Assembly: GCF_902497855.1 (NCBI RefSeq)
Contig: NZ_CABVHU010000001.1
Span: 814,595-878,594 of the forward strand
Source of the DNA: Pseudomonas fluorescens
GTDB taxonomy: Bacteria > Pseudomonadota > Gammaproteobacteria > Pseudomonadales > Pseudomonadaceae
DNA length: 64,000 bases
Reading direction: 5' to 3'
The position numbers and the translations under genes are program-made. This document shows, in pieces, positions 43,852 through 53,200 of this stretch. How positions within the stretch are numbered: position 1 is the first letter of the stretch; each line of letters opens with the position of its first letter. The notes under the pieces were generated by a model, which was not told the DNA's origin, did no database searches, and worked only from the letters and a program-made list of their open reading frames with translations.

Positions 43852-46287
43852 ATGGGTACCTACGAACTCGATACGATGCCGGTGGTCAAGGAGCTCAAGG
43901 GCTTTGATGCGCGCTCCGGCAACCTGCTCGAACGCCTGATCTTCAATAACCGCCTGCTGGTCGTGCTGACCTGCCTGGTCGTGACCGTCCTGCTGGGATA
44001 TTTTGCGGCCACCCGGCTGACGCTGACGGCGAGCTTCGAAAAGATGCTGCCGCAGAGCCAGCCATTCATCAAAAACTACCTGGACAATCGCCAGTCCCTG
44101 CGCGGGTTGGGTAATGCCGTGCGGGTGGTGGTGGAGAGCAGCGAAGGCGACATCTACGACCCGCAGTACCTTGAGGTGCTCAAGCAGGTCAACGACACCT
44201 TGTTTATTACCCCTGGCGTGGACCGGGCCTGGATGAAGTCGCTGTGGACTCCGGCGGTGCGCTGGACCGAAGTGACCGAGGAGGGTTTCCAGGGCGGGCC
44301 GGTGATGCCGGACGCCTATGACGGCTCGGCCAAGGGTGTCGAACAACTGCGGCAAAACATTACCCGCTCGGGCATCGTCGGCAGCCTGGTGGGTAACAAC
44401 TTCAAGTCGAGCATGATCTTCGTGCCGTTGCTGGAGAAGGACCCGGTCTCTGGCGAAGCCATCGACTACCATGCCTTCTCGCGCATGCTCGAAGAGCAGC
44501 TGCGCAATAAGTTTGAGTTCAAGGGAGATAGCGCCGCACACAGTGCCGGCGAAGAGGGCAAAGGGCCAATCAAGATCCGCGTAATCGGTTTCGCCAAGCT
44601 GGTCGGTGACCTGATCGACGGCCTGGTGCAGGTGATGATGTTCTTCGGCGCGGCAGCGCTGATTGCCACCGCCATCATCTTCTTCTTCACTCGCTGCGTG
44701 CGCAGCACGACATTGGTAATCCTCTGTTCGGTGATCGCCGTGGCCTGGCAGCTGGGCCTGGTCACGTTGCTGGGCTATGCACTCGATCCGTTCTCGATCC
44801 TGGTGCCGTTTCTGGTCTTTGCCATTGGCGTGTCCCATGGCGCACAGAAGATGAACGGCATCATGCAGGACGTCGGGCGTGGCACCCATCAACTGGTGGC
44901 TGCGCGCTACACCTTCCGCCGTTTGTTTTTGGCCGGGCTGACGGCACTGCTGGCCGATGCGGTTGGTTTCGCCGTGCTGATGCTGATCGACATCCCGGTG
45001 ATCCAGGACCTCGCGGTTACCGCCAGCATTGGCGTCGCGGTGTTGATCTTCACCAACCTGGTGTTGTTGCCGGTGCTGCTGTCCTATTGCGGCGTCAGCC
45101 GCAAGGCGGCCGCACGCACGCTGCGCCAGGAAAACAAGGAACTGCAAGGCAAGGGCCTGGGCAATCTCTGGAGTTTCCTCGATCGCTTCACCGAACGCCG
45201 CTGGGCAACCGGGGCGGTGGTGGTGGCGGGCCTGCTGGCAGCGGGCGGTTTTATGGTCAGCACCCAGTTGAAGATTGGTGACCTCGACCCTGGCGCGCCC
45301 GAGCTGCGTTCGGACTCACGCTATAACCGCGACAATGCCTACATCACCGCCAATTACTCGCTCTCCAGCGATCAGTTCGCCGTGATGATCAAAACCGCCA
45401 GCGAAGGCTGTCTGAAATACGAAACCCTGGTCGAGGCCGATCGTCTCGGTTGGTTGTTGCAGCAGCAACCGGGCGTGCAAACCACAGTGTCGCTGGTTAA
45501 TGCGGTGCGGCAAATCACGGCGGGCTCTTACGAGGGCAACCCGAAGATGCTGACCATCGCGCGCAATCAAGACGTCTTGAACTACGGCGCGCAACAGGCC
45601 TCGGTCAATAACCCTGAGCTGTTCAACAACGATTGCTCGATGATGCCAGTGGTGGCCTATCTGGCCGATCACAAGGCCGAAACCCTCGACCATGTAGTCA
45701 AGGTCGCCGAGGCCTTCGCTCGTGAGCACAGCAACGATGAGCGTCAATTCATGCTGGCTGCCGGCAGCGCGGGGATTGAGGCGGCGACCAACATCGTCGT
45801 GCGCGAAGCCAATCGCACTATGTTGTTCTACGTCTATGGTGCAGTGATCGTGCTCTGTTTCATCACCTTCCGCAGCTGGCGCGCCGTGGTGGTGGCCGTG
45901 GTGCCGTTGATGCTGACGTCCATACTCTGCGAGGCTTTGATGGTCTGGCTGGGCATGGGCGTGAAGGTCGCGACCCTGCCAGTGATCGCCTTGGGCGTGG
46001 GCATCGGTGTCGACTACGCGCTGTACCTGCTCAGTGTGCAGCTGGCTCAACAGCGTGCCGGTCTGTCCTTGACCGAGGCCTACAAGAACTCGGTCGCTTT
46101 TACCGGCAAAGTCGTGGCCCTGGTGGGCATTACCCTGGCGGCGGGCGTCATCACCTGGGCCTGGTCGCCGATCAAGTTCCAGGCCGATATGGGCATCCTG
46201 CTGACCTTCATGTTCATCTGGAACATGATCGGTGCACTGGTACTGATACCGGCGCTGTCGCACTTCCTGCTCAGAAAAGCCAACTGA
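43852..46287 (+). CDS. MMPL/RND-superfamily transporter
   Basis: This 811-aa inner-membrane protein has the RND pattern of two halves, each with one helix, a large periplasmic loop and five more helices (about 12 in total; clusters near 35-55, 260-400, 450-470 and 650-800). Conserved stretches are FLVFAIGVSHGAQKMNG and VIALGVGIGVDYALYLLSV. It resembles the sterol/lipid-type MMPL group. With YCF48, DUF1329 and DUF1302 it probably moves a hydrophobic compound, direction unknown. The TTG upstream at 43822 is less likely than the ATG at 43852. Confidence 0.88.
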   Translation: MGTYELDTMPVVKELKGFDARSGNLLERLIFNNRLLVVLTCLVVTVLLGYFAATRLTLTASFEKMLPQSQPFIKNYLDNRQSLRGLGNAVRVVVESSEGDIYDPQYLEVLKQVNDTLFITPGVDRAWMKSLWTPAVRWTEVTEEGFQGGPVMPDAYDGSAKGVEQLRQNITRSGIVGSLVGNNFKSSMIFVPLLEKDPVSGEAIDYHAFSRMLEEQLRNKFEFKGDSAAHSAGEEGKGPIKIRVIGFAKLVGDLIDGLVQVMMFFGAAALIATAIIFFFTRCVRSTTLVILCSVIAVAWQLGLVTLLGYALDPFSILVPFLVFAIGVSHGAQKMNGIMQDVGRGTHQLVAARYTFRRLFLAGLTALLADAVGFAVLMLIDIPVIQDLAVTASIGVAVLIFTNLVLLPVLLSYCGVSRKAAARTLRQENKELQGKGLGNLWSFLDRFTERRWATGAVVVAGLLAAGGFMVSTQLKIGDLDPGAPELRSDSRYNRDNAYITANYSLSSDQFAVMIKTASEGCLKYETLVEADRLGWLLQQQPGVQTTVSLVNAVRQITAGSYEGNPKMLTIARNQDVLNYGAQQASVNNPELFNNDCSMMPVVAYLADHKAETLDHVVKVAEAFAREHSNDERQFMLAAGSAGIEAATNIVVREANRTMLFYVYGAVIVLCFITFRSWRAVVVAVVPLMLTSILCEALMVWLGMGVKVATLPVIALGVGIGVDYALYLLSVQLAQQRAGLSLTEAYKNSVAFTGKVVALVGITLAAGVITWAWSPIKFQADMGILLTFMFIWNMIGALVLIPALSHFLLRKAN

Positions 46288-46295
46288 TCCAACGC

Positions 46296-46338
46296 AAAAA
46301 AAAGCCCGGCATGCATTGCGCTGCCGGGCTTTTTTTTG
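46296..46338. terminator. Bidirectional terminator
   Basis: AGCCCGGCA and TGCCGGGCT pair perfectly and are flanked by eight A and eight T. It serves both the MMPL gene and the converging maturase gene. Confidence 0.9.
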
Positions 46339-46381
46339 CGACTGTTGTTTCGTCCTGAATAAGGTTTACACCTGCGGCGTT

Positions 46382-47650
46382 TTAGCGATCAAGCGGGACG
46401 ATGAGCGGGCCGTTGAAGGCCTGCATGATCAGCGATGCCGGCTGGCCGTGGCTGATCAACTGGGCCATGGCATTCATGTATGGGGTCAAATGGCGGAAGT
46501 ATTTCTTGTAGCTTGGGCACAGGTAGTTCAACCCGGGCTCGCCATTGGGCGCGGTCACGAATCGGTTCTTCGGGCACTCGCCATGGCAGGCGAAACGATA
46601 GTCGCATTGCAGGCACATGGCCGGGAGTGTTGCTTCCTTGGCCGCACCGAACGCTTGCTGGGCCGGGGAGGCGAGCAGGGTGGCGGGATCGTCAGTCTGG
46701 ACATTGCCCAGGCGATATTCCGGATACATGAAGTGATCGCATGAATACACGCTGCCGTCATGTTCGACGATCGCGGCTTTGCCGCAGCGCGGGCTGAACA
46801 GGCACACCGACGGCGCCAACTGACACCAGGAGGCCAGCGCCCACTCGAAGTTCATCACATGGATCTCACCCACGTCCTGGCGGACCCACTCGTTGAAAAT
46901 GGTGATGAGGAAATCGCCATAGCTGTCGGGCTCGACACTTTGCGAGGTCACAACAGACACTTCGGGCACGGCATGCAAACGCAGTTCCGGTGGTGTAGCG
47001 AAGCTCAGGCCCTGTTTGATTTCAGGAGCGCCGGGCTGGCGTTCCACCACCGGGTTGAACTGAATGTGCTGGACCCCCTCGGCCTTGAGAAAGTGATAAA
47101 TCTCTAAGGGATACTTCGCCACGTCGCGGGCTACGGTAACCAGTACATTGAATTCCACGCCATGCTGTTTGAGCAAGCCGAGGCCGCGCATGACATCGTC
47201 AAAACTGGAGCGGCCGCGTTTGTCTGGCCGATAGAGGTCATGGACCTGACGCGGGCCGTCGAGGCTGAGGCCGACCATGAAGTGTTCGCGGGCGAGGAAG
47301 GCGCACCAGTCGTGATCGAGCAGGGTGCCATTGGTCTGCAGGGTATTGCGAATGATCTTGCCATTGGCGAACTGACGCTGGTAAGCGACTGCCCGCTGGA
47401 AAAACTCAAGCCCCAACAGCGTCGGCTCACCACCTTGCCAGGTAAATTCCACTTCGGGGCTGGTCTGCGCCTCGATGTAACGCTGCACGTAAGCGCGCAG
47501 CACCTCATCGGGCATGCTGAAGCGTTCGCGGGGTGGGAATAGCTGTTCTTTTTCCAGATAGAAGCAATAAGTGCAATCGAGGTTGCAGATCGGCCCGACC
47601 GGCTTGGCCATGAGGTGCAAGCCTTGAATTGGGGCGTCGATAGTCAACAT
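46382..47650 (-). CDS. Radical-SAM sulfatase-maturating enzyme (anSME/AtsB-like)
   Basis: This 422-aa iron-sulfur enzyme should oxidise an active-site Ser or Cys of a sulfatase to formylglycine without oxygen. The radical-SAM cluster motif is C22-NLD-C26-TY-C29. SLDGP carries the likely catalytic Asp, and the SPASM domain at about 270-375 has many cysteines (CLFSPRC, CDHF, CLQCDYRFACHGEC). The ATG at 47650 starts the family pattern; a 189-codon extension upstream is a shadow of the SDR gene. It pairs with the serine-type sulfatase at 50122-52485. Confidence 0.92.
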   Translation of the reverse strand: MLTIDAPIQGLHLMAKPVGPICNLDCTYCFYLEKEQLFPPRERFSMPDEVLRAYVQRYIEAQTSPEVEFTWQGGEPTLLGLEFFQRAVAYQRQFANGKIIRNTLQTNGTLLDHDWCAFLAREHFMVGLSLDGPRQVHDLYRPDKRGRSSFDDVMRGLGLLKQHGVEFNVLVTVARDVAKYPLEIYHFLKAEGVQHIQFNPVVERQPGAPEIKQGLSFATPPELRLHAVPEVSVVTSQSVEPDSYGDFLITIFNEWVRQDVGEIHVMNFEWALASWCQLAPSVCLFSPRCGKAAIVEHDGSVYSCDHFMYPEYRLGNVQTDDPATLLASPAQQAFGAAKEATLPAMCLQCDYRFACHGECPKNRFVTAPNGEPGLNYLCPSYKKYFRHLTPYMNAMAQLISHGQPASLIMQAFNGPLIVPLDR

Positions 47651-47722
47651 AAAGGGGTCCTCGGGCGGTACCGACCGGTTTCGGTCAGGCTCACAGTCTA
47701 GAGGACGCTCGATAATGCGGTG

Positions 47723-47741
47723 CCCCCCGTGGTCGGGGGGG
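47723..47741. promoter_or_regulatory. C-tract/G-tract motif, copy D
   Basis: CCCCCC, GTGGTC, GGGGGGG, 73 bases upstream of the sulfatase-maturase start and just past the SDR stop. It gives the maturase its own promoter region. Confidence 0.5.
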
Positions 47742-47751
47742 CAGCCAAGGG

Positions 47752-48585
47752 TCACAAATAGCCGATTTTGCGCGCATCGTTTAGAACGATCCGGCGCATC
47801 AGTCCAAGGGAAATACGCTTGATGTTGAAAATCAGTTTGGCGAATGGCCCGATCAGCAACAGGTCCTGACCTTTTTGTACGGCGCGCACCATACCCTCCG
47901 CTACCAGTTCGGGGGCGCAGCCCTTGGCCAGGTAGTAGGCTTGCAGGCGATCGAGCTGGGCATCGCTGACCGATGGCGAGATGTTGCTTCGCGACTGGGT
48001 GATGGGCGTGTTGATGATGCCGGGGCAAACAGTCGTGACGCCGACCTGAGTCCCGGCCAGCTCCATCTTCAGTACTTCGTTGAAGCCGAACACCGCATGT
48101 TTCGACGCTGCATAGGCCGCCATGGTCGGTGACGGATAAATACCGGCCGCCGACGCCACGTTGAGTACATGACGTGCACCACCGGCCTGGATCATCGGCG
48201 GGATGAAGTGATAGCAACCGTGCACCACGCCCATCAGGTTGATATCCATGACGCGTTGCCAGTGGGTCAGATCGCTCTTGAGGAACTGGCCGAGATAGCC
48301 GATGCCAGCGTTATTGATCAGCACATCAAGGGTGCCCAGTGTGAAATGCACATGTTCGGCAAACGCCTGCATCGCACTCTCGTTCGAAACATCCAGAACC
48401 TGGGTCATGCAGGATGCGCCGAGGGCCGAAATCTCCTGCTCGACGATTTTCAGCGCCTGAGGATTGATATCAGTGGCGATGATGTAAGCGCCACGCCGTG
48501 CAAACGCCAGCACCGTTGCCCGACCAATGCCTGAGCCGGCACCGGTGATGAGGACTTTCTTGTTTTTCAGTTCGGGTATGGCCAT
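47752..48585 (-). CDS. Short-chain dehydrogenase/reductase
   Basis: This 277-aa classical SDR has the NAD(P)-binding GAGSGIG at 15-21, the NNAG motif near 91, a Ser in NVASAAG near 144 and the Y158-AAS-K162 active site. It should oxidise an alcohol or reduce a ketone in the cluster's pathway. It lies 45 bases after the VOC-SRPBCC gene on the same strand. The Asp after the second strand (ATDIN) suggests NAD rather than NADP. Confidence 0.92.
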   Translation of the reverse strand: MAIPELKNKKVLITGAGSGIGRATVLAFARRGAYIIATDINPQALKIVEQEISALGASCMTQVLDVSNESAMQAFAEHVHFTLGTLDVLINNAGIGYLGQFLKSDLTHWQRVMDINLMGVVHGCYHFIPPMIQAGGARHVLNVASAAGIYPSPTMAAYAASKHAVFGFNEVLKMELAGTQVGVTTVCPGIINTPITQSRSNISPSVSDAQLDRLQAYYLAKGCAPELVAEGMVRAVQKGQDLLLIGPFAKLIFNIKRISLGLMRRIVLNDARKIGYL

Positions 48586-48630
48586 GTGAACCTCCAGCGT
48601 AATTGGGTGGAATGAGTCGGGGCGCGGGCC

Positions 48631-50037
48631 TCAGCAGCGTTCGATATAAGGTTTCAGGCGCTTGACCAGCATGGTGCCGAGCATCCGTTGGAGCAGGGCG
48701 CGCAACAGATGCCCGGTGCCGGGCAACTTCGGTCGAAAGCGAATGCGCCAAATCAGTTCAGTCGCCTGGCCCAGTTCGCGTAACAGAATTTCGCCCTGGT
48801 GGCAGACGAAGGGCGAGCCTTGGGTCACTCGGTAACGCAAGTGGTGCGGTGGCTGCCAGCCGATCACTTGCTCGACCACGTTCCCGCCGGGGCCGTTCAT
48901 CAAGCGTTCGCTACCGTAGCCATTGCGCTCGTCTATGCCGGCACGTCGCACGGTAATCGGCTTGAAGCCGCTCCACTGGGCCATGCCCTCGTGGTCGCTG
49001 ATGTGAGCCCAGACTTTTTTCACCGAGGCTTCGATGCGCACGCATTGTTCAATACAGTGAGTATCAGGCGCTGGTCGGCGATCCAGCGGCAGCGGCTCGA
49101 AACCCCAGTCACGATCAGCCTTGCCGGGTTTGAGCCAAAGCACCTCATAGGAAAAGCCTTGGGAATCGTTGAGGTAAACCACTCCGGCATTGAGTATCGG
49201 AATATGTACGGGACGACAGTTCGGCTGTGCGCCGGCGGCGCAGGCGCGGCGGTAAACCGTCATCAGATCCTGTTTGTTGTGTGCTCCAAAGGCGATGTTG
49301 AGGATGCCCTGGTCGCTGAGTCGATAGCCTTCGGGCCAGGACTTACCTAACGGGTCCAGGTACTGCACGACTTCCAGCAGCACGTCGCCGGCGAGAAACA
49401 GAAGGCTTTTCCGGTTCGCCCCGGTCAAGCCCCAGAGCGCCTCGTGTTGAGGGCTGTGCAGGGAAGTTTCGGTTTCGGCCAGGCCCATGCCATTGCTCAG
49501 GAAGTCGCAGGTTGATTGCAGGTCAGGCACCGACATGGTCACCGAACGGATTGCAGCGGGGCAGTCACGCCCCGGCTTGACCTGGCCGACCAACGGGTCT
49601 GCTTCCATGATTTCGACATAAACGCCATCGGGGTTGCGAACGCAGGCCCGGCGCTGGCCTGGCTGGCCCTGCACAATGGACAGCGGTTGCGAGCCGAGTC
49701 GGGCGAGGCGGATCAGCGTCTCATCGAAATCGCCCACCCACAAACCAATGCGGGTGTAGCCGATATCGCAGGGACGGAAGTCGGTTGGCATCGGGCGCGC
49801 CATTGGCTGCTCGAACTGGAACAATTCAAGTTGCGCCCAAGGGTTGCTGCCCACTAGCCACCAGCAGGTCGAGGCAGCCTTGGGCAAACCTTGTACCCGT
49901 GAGGGCAGGGGGCCACGCATCATCCATCGGCTACCTCCGGCCGGCAGCAGGCCAAGGCCTTCGCGGAACCAGCGCTCGGTCAAGCGCAGGTCGACGACGG
50001 ACAGGGCAATCTGATTGAGTGGAGGTACGAAACGCAT
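48631..50037 (-). CDS. VOC-VOC-SRPBCC fusion protein
   Basis: This 468-aa protein joins two glyoxalase/VOC domains (about 5-145, opening NQIALSVVDLRLTERWF; and about 160-300, SVTMSVPDLQSTCDFLSNGM) to a C-terminal SRPBCC/polyketide-cyclase-like domain (about 320-468). VOC domains often bind a metal and act in ring cleavage or isomerisation. SRPBCC domains hold hydrophobic ligands. The trio on one chain is unusual; the reaction cannot be named. A terminator-like hairpin separates it from the upstream sulfatase gene. Confidence 0.82.
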   Translation of the reverse strand: MRFVPPLNQIALSVVDLRLTERWFREGLGLLPAGGSRWMMRGPLPSRVQGLPKAASTCWWLVGSNPWAQLELFQFEQPMARPMPTDFRPCDIGYTRIGLWVGDFDETLIRLARLGSQPLSIVQGQPGQRRACVRNPDGVYVEIMEADPLVGQVKPGRDCPAAIRSVTMSVPDLQSTCDFLSNGMGLAETETSLHSPQHEALWGLTGANRKSLLFLAGDVLLEVVQYLDPLGKSWPEGYRLSDQGILNIAFGAHNKQDLMTVYRRACAAGAQPNCRPVHIPILNAGVVYLNDSQGFSYEVLWLKPGKADRDWGFEPLPLDRRPAPDTHCIEQCVRIEASVKKVWAHISDHEGMAQWSGFKPITVRRAGIDERNGYGSERLMNGPGGNVVEQVIGWQPPHHLRYRVTQGSPFVCHQGEILLRELGQATELIWRIRFRPKLPGTGHLLRALLQRMLGTMLVKRLKPYIERC

Positions 50038-50081
50038 GTCGGTATCCGTCGCTCAGGAGGTTTGGGTTACGAAACTGTCTT

Positions 50082-50113
50082 GTAAAAGCCGTCCCGGGAA
50101 GTCTGGGACGGCT
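50082..50113 (-). terminator. Terminator after the arylsulfatase gene
   Basis: AGCCGTCCC and GGGACGGCT form a perfect 9-bp stem; in the minus direction it is followed by TTTTACAAG. It may limit read-through to the VOC-SRPBCC and SDR genes. Confidence 0.65.
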
Positions 50114-50121
50114 GTGGTCGG

Positions 50122-52485
50122 TCAGGGCATGTAGGCGACGTGCACATCGTTGATCTTGCCGTTAAAGGCAAACGGTGCGCGGTCAAAGTAGTCGAGGGTA
50201 ACCGGCGAGCCAAGGTCCTCGGCCACATCGAAAGTCTCGCTCGCGGTAAAGAGTATCGGTGGGGTGAAAGGCGTGACGCCCTTGGCCACTTCCTGTCCAT
50301 TGAGGCGCAGGCTGAGATTGGCCGGCGAGCCAGGCTTGGACGCGGTCATGGTGGTGAGCACCTCTATACTGATTTTTCCGGCCGGCACTCTCTGCTCCGA
50401 ACGCAACTTGACCCGGGCGACGGCCAGCGCGTTGTATTCATAACCCAGGTAGCCATCATCGAGATACAGGCTCACACCGCCACCAATTCCGCCCAGGGCG
50501 TACAGTACGCCGCTGGCGTTGGCAGGTACGACAGCCTCTACCACAACCTTGTTGTTCTGGTTGCGCAGGTTGGGTGCAGTCAACTCCGGCATGCGCTTGG
50601 TGCGGTCGCTGAAATGCCATTCATGCTGGCTAGTGGCGATGCGCGCTGTCGGATCGAGGAACGGATAGAGGCCCGCACCAATCGGGTAGACATGGTTGGC
50701 CTTGGCCTGGACATCGAACTCGGCCTTCAACTCGGCGAGTTTCTCCGGGTGGCTGGCGGCCACATCAGTGGCTTGCGAGTAATCGTGGCTAAGATCGTAA
50801 AGCGCCCACTGGTCGTTCGCAGGATTCCAACCCATGAACTGGGCAAAGCCTTGAACCCAGGGTTTGCGTGGCCCGAATACCGATGCCATCCAGCCGTCCT
50901 TGTAGATGCCACGACTGCCGAGCACTTCGAAATACTGCGCCGGCTTCTTCGACTTCAGCTCGGCATCGTTGAAGGTATAACGCATGCTGATGCCGTCTAG
51001 CGGGTCCTGGATGATGCCATTGACTTCTTTTGGCGCGGTGATGCCCAGCACGTCGTAGACCGTCGGGGCGATGTCGTTGACATGATGGAACTGGCTGCGA
51101 ACCTTGGTATCGACCTTGATTTGCTTGGGCCAGGACACTGCCAGCGGGGTGCGGGTACCACCGAAGTAGCCGGCCACCAGTTTGGTCCCGGGGAACGGCC
51201 CCGAGCCGGCCCAGGCCCAGGCGGCGTTGTACATACCTTCCAGCTTCGCTCCGCCCAACGCCGATAGGCCACCGTACAGGTCATTGAGGGTTTTCAACTG
51301 CTGTTCCTTGGGCACCGGAATGCCATTCTGTGCCAGCAGTTCGCTGATCGTGCCCTCCATGCCTTCGGCTGACGCGCCGTTGTCGCCGAATACATAGAAG
51401 ATCAGGGTGTTGTCGCGTTTGCCCTCGCGTTCCAGTTCGTCGAGGATCTTTCCGGCCTGGGTATCGGCATGCTCCATGAAGCCTGCATAGACTTCCATCA
51501 AGCGTGCCTGGTATTGCTGTTGTTCCGCGGACAGGCTGTTCCATGCCGGCAGTTCCGCCGGACGCGGCGTGAGCTTGGCGTCCTGGGGAATGAAGCCCAT
51601 CTCCTTCTGGCGGGCGAAGGTCTGCTCACGATAGGCATCCCAGCCGCCAGCGAACTGGCCCTTGTACTTGTCCGCCCATTCGGCATTCACCTGGTGCGGG
51701 CCATGCACCGCACCGGGGGTCCAGTAGAGGAAAAAGGGTTTGTCTGGCGCATAGGTCTGCTGATCCTGCAGCCAGTTCACCGCCTGATTCGCCAGGTCTT
51801 CGCTCAGGTGATACTTCGGATCGCGCGGTGGCTCGATTGGTGTGGTGTCGCGGTACAGTCTGGGTTCGTACTGGGACGTTTCGCCCGCCAGGAAGCCATA
51901 AAAATGTTCGAAACCATAGCTGGTCGGCCAGGTGTCGAAGGGACCGGCAGCCGTAGTGTCGAGCGGCGGGGTGTTGTGCCATTTACCGAAAGCGGCGGTG
52001 CTGTAGCCATACTGCTTGAGCACCTCGGCCATGGTTGCTGAACTCTTCGGGATTTCCCCGGTATAGCCATCCCAGTCAGTCGCCAGTTCGGCAATCACGC
52101 CGTTGCCAACCCGGTGGTGATTACGCCCGGTCAACAGCGCGGCGCGAGTCGCCGAGCTGATCGCCGTGGTATGAAAGGCGTTGTAGCGCACACCGCTGTC
52201 AGCGACCCGGCTCAGGGTCGGCGTGTGGATGGCGCCACCGACGGTGTCCGACTGCGCGAAGCCGGCATCGTCGAGCATGATCACCAGAATGTTCGGTGCG
52301 TCTGCAGGTAAATGCGATTGCTGCTGGCGCTTCTGGTGTCTGGACGCTTGCAGCGTAGGCTTGGCGTCACTGGCCGAAGGCGTAGGCGGGAAGGGCAGTG
52401 TGTCCTGTGCGGCGGCGATCGAGCTGGTCAGCAGCATGCACAGCTTCAGTGCGAAGTGCCCGGAGCGTGGCATCTTCTGGGACAT
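50122..52485 (-). CDS. Exported serine-type arylsulfatase, long form
   Basis: This 787-aa sulfatase has a signal peptide (about 1-26, LKLCMLLTSSIAAAQ), the metal-binding MLDDAGF at 70-76, and the active-site motif S110-S-A112-T-R114-xxxx-T-G-R121. The residue to become formylglycine is Ser, not Cys, so it needs an anSME/AtsB-type maturase, encoded 2.5 kb downstream. The length equals the long arylsulfatases with a C-terminal beta domain (about 600-787). It should hydrolyse a sulfate ester in the periplasm. The ATG at 52485 has a GGAG box and starts the signal peptide. Confidence 0.93.
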   Translation of the reverse strand: MSQKMPRSGHFALKLCMLLTSSIAAAQDTLPFPPTPSASDAKPTLQASRHQKRQQQSHLPADAPNILVIMLDDAGFAQSDTVGGAIHTPTLSRVADSGVRYNAFHTTAISSATRAALLTGRNHHRVGNGVIAELATDWDGYTGEIPKSSATMAEVLKQYGYSTAAFGKWHNTPPLDTTAAGPFDTWPTSYGFEHFYGFLAGETSQYEPRLYRDTTPIEPPRDPKYHLSEDLANQAVNWLQDQQTYAPDKPFFLYWTPGAVHGPHQVNAEWADKYKGQFAGGWDAYREQTFARQKEMGFIPQDAKLTPRPAELPAWNSLSAEQQQYQARLMEVYAGFMEHADTQAGKILDELEREGKRDNTLIFYVFGDNGASAEGMEGTISELLAQNGIPVPKEQQLKTLNDLYGGLSALGGAKLEGMYNAAWAWAGSGPFPGTKLVAGYFGGTRTPLAVSWPKQIKVDTKVRSQFHHVNDIAPTVYDVLGITAPKEVNGIIQDPLDGISMRYTFNDAELKSKKPAQYFEVLGSRGIYKDGWMASVFGPRKPWVQGFAQFMGWNPANDQWALYDLSHDYSQATDVAASHPEKLAELKAEFDVQAKANHVYPIGAGLYPFLDPTARIATSQHEWHFSDRTKRMPELTAPNLRNQNNKVVVEAVVPANASGVLYALGGIGGGVSLYLDDGYLGYEYNALAVARVKLRSEQRVPAGKISIEVLTTMTASKPGSPANLSLRLNGQEVAKGVTPFTPPILFTASETFDVAEDLGSPVTLDYFDRAPFAFNGKINDVHVAYMP

Positions 52486-52606
52486 AGGTGTCTCCATCCG
52501 TTGTTGTTTTTCTGAAGAGGTTTACGCTGCTGCCGGTTGGGAGGCTGGGCCTGTATCAATCCGATACCTGCCAAGGCAGCGTGAAGCCTGCGTGGATTGC
52601 AATTCA

Positions 52607-52637
52607 TTGCGATCCCTTCGTGGGGAGGGGATCGCAA
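52607..52637 (-). terminator. Hairpin between cupin and sulfatase genes
   Basis: TTGCGATCCC and GGGATCGCAA form a perfect 10-bp stem with an 11-base loop but no T run on the minus strand. It may be a weak terminator or an mRNA-stability element. Confidence 0.4.
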
Positions 52638-52645
52638 GGGCTGGG

Positions 52646-53122
52646 TCATATCGAGAAGCTGGTGATGTCCTTGGCTTCGATACCGTTGGCTTCACAGAAG
52701 GCTCGGTACCGCTCAACACCGGTTTTCCAGTTTTCGATGGCGCAGACGTTGTTGTTCTCGTCGAAATACACCAGGTCGCCCATGGTGATGTTCAGAGTGA
52801 TGATTTCGTCACCATGCTCGGTGAGGGCAATCGGGGTGTGGCTGGTGGCAGCGGTTTCGAACACCACGCCACCGGGTGTGGCGATCCAGTCGTGCTCGAG
52901 GTACTTCCAGCTGCCTTTGATGGTGTAGACGATTACCGTGCCAGAGTGGTGATGCTTGAGCAGCTTGGTGCCGGCCGGGGCCTTGAGCAGGGTGATGGTT
53001 TCACCGCGAACCGGGTCGCACTTGAAGTATTTGATGAAGACATTATCGTCATAAGGCGTGAAAGGGACCCACGGCAGGTCGTTATCGTTTATGACGGCAG
53101 TATCGATGTTCTCGTACAACAT
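52646..53122 (-). CDS. Cupin, 2,4'-dihydroxyacetophenone dioxygenase-like
   Basis: This 158-aa single-domain cupin has a likely iron site in KLLKHHHSGTVIVYTIKGSW and the matching second half (FETAATSHTPI). The pattern, including WVPFTPYDDNVFIKYFKCDP, matches the 2,4'-dihydroxyacetophenone dioxygenase family, which cleaves an aromatic hydroxyketone to a benzoate and formate. The true substrate here is unknown. The ATG at 53122 has a GGAG box. It heads the leftward transcript cupin-sulfatase-VOC/SRPBCC-SDR. Confidence 0.85.
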   Translation of the reverse strand: MLYENIDTAVINDNDLPWVPFTPYDDNVFIKYFKCDPVRGETITLLKAPAGTKLLKHHHSGTVIVYTIKGSWKYLEHDWIATPGGVVFETAATSHTPIALTEHGDEIITLNITMGDLVYFDENNNVCAIENWKTGVERYRAFCEANGIEAKDITSFSI

Positions 53123-53200
53123 GGTGGTGCTCCTCTGGACTGCCAATAGCGGCAAGGTGAAAACTCTGAGGGCCATCCTGAAGATGTCGAGCAGCTTTTA

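Noticed and set aside
46382-48217. A 611-aa version of the sulfatase maturase
   Set aside because: The extra 189 N-terminal residues are a shadow of the SDR gene and resemble no radical-SAM family; the ATG at 47650 starts the conserved part.
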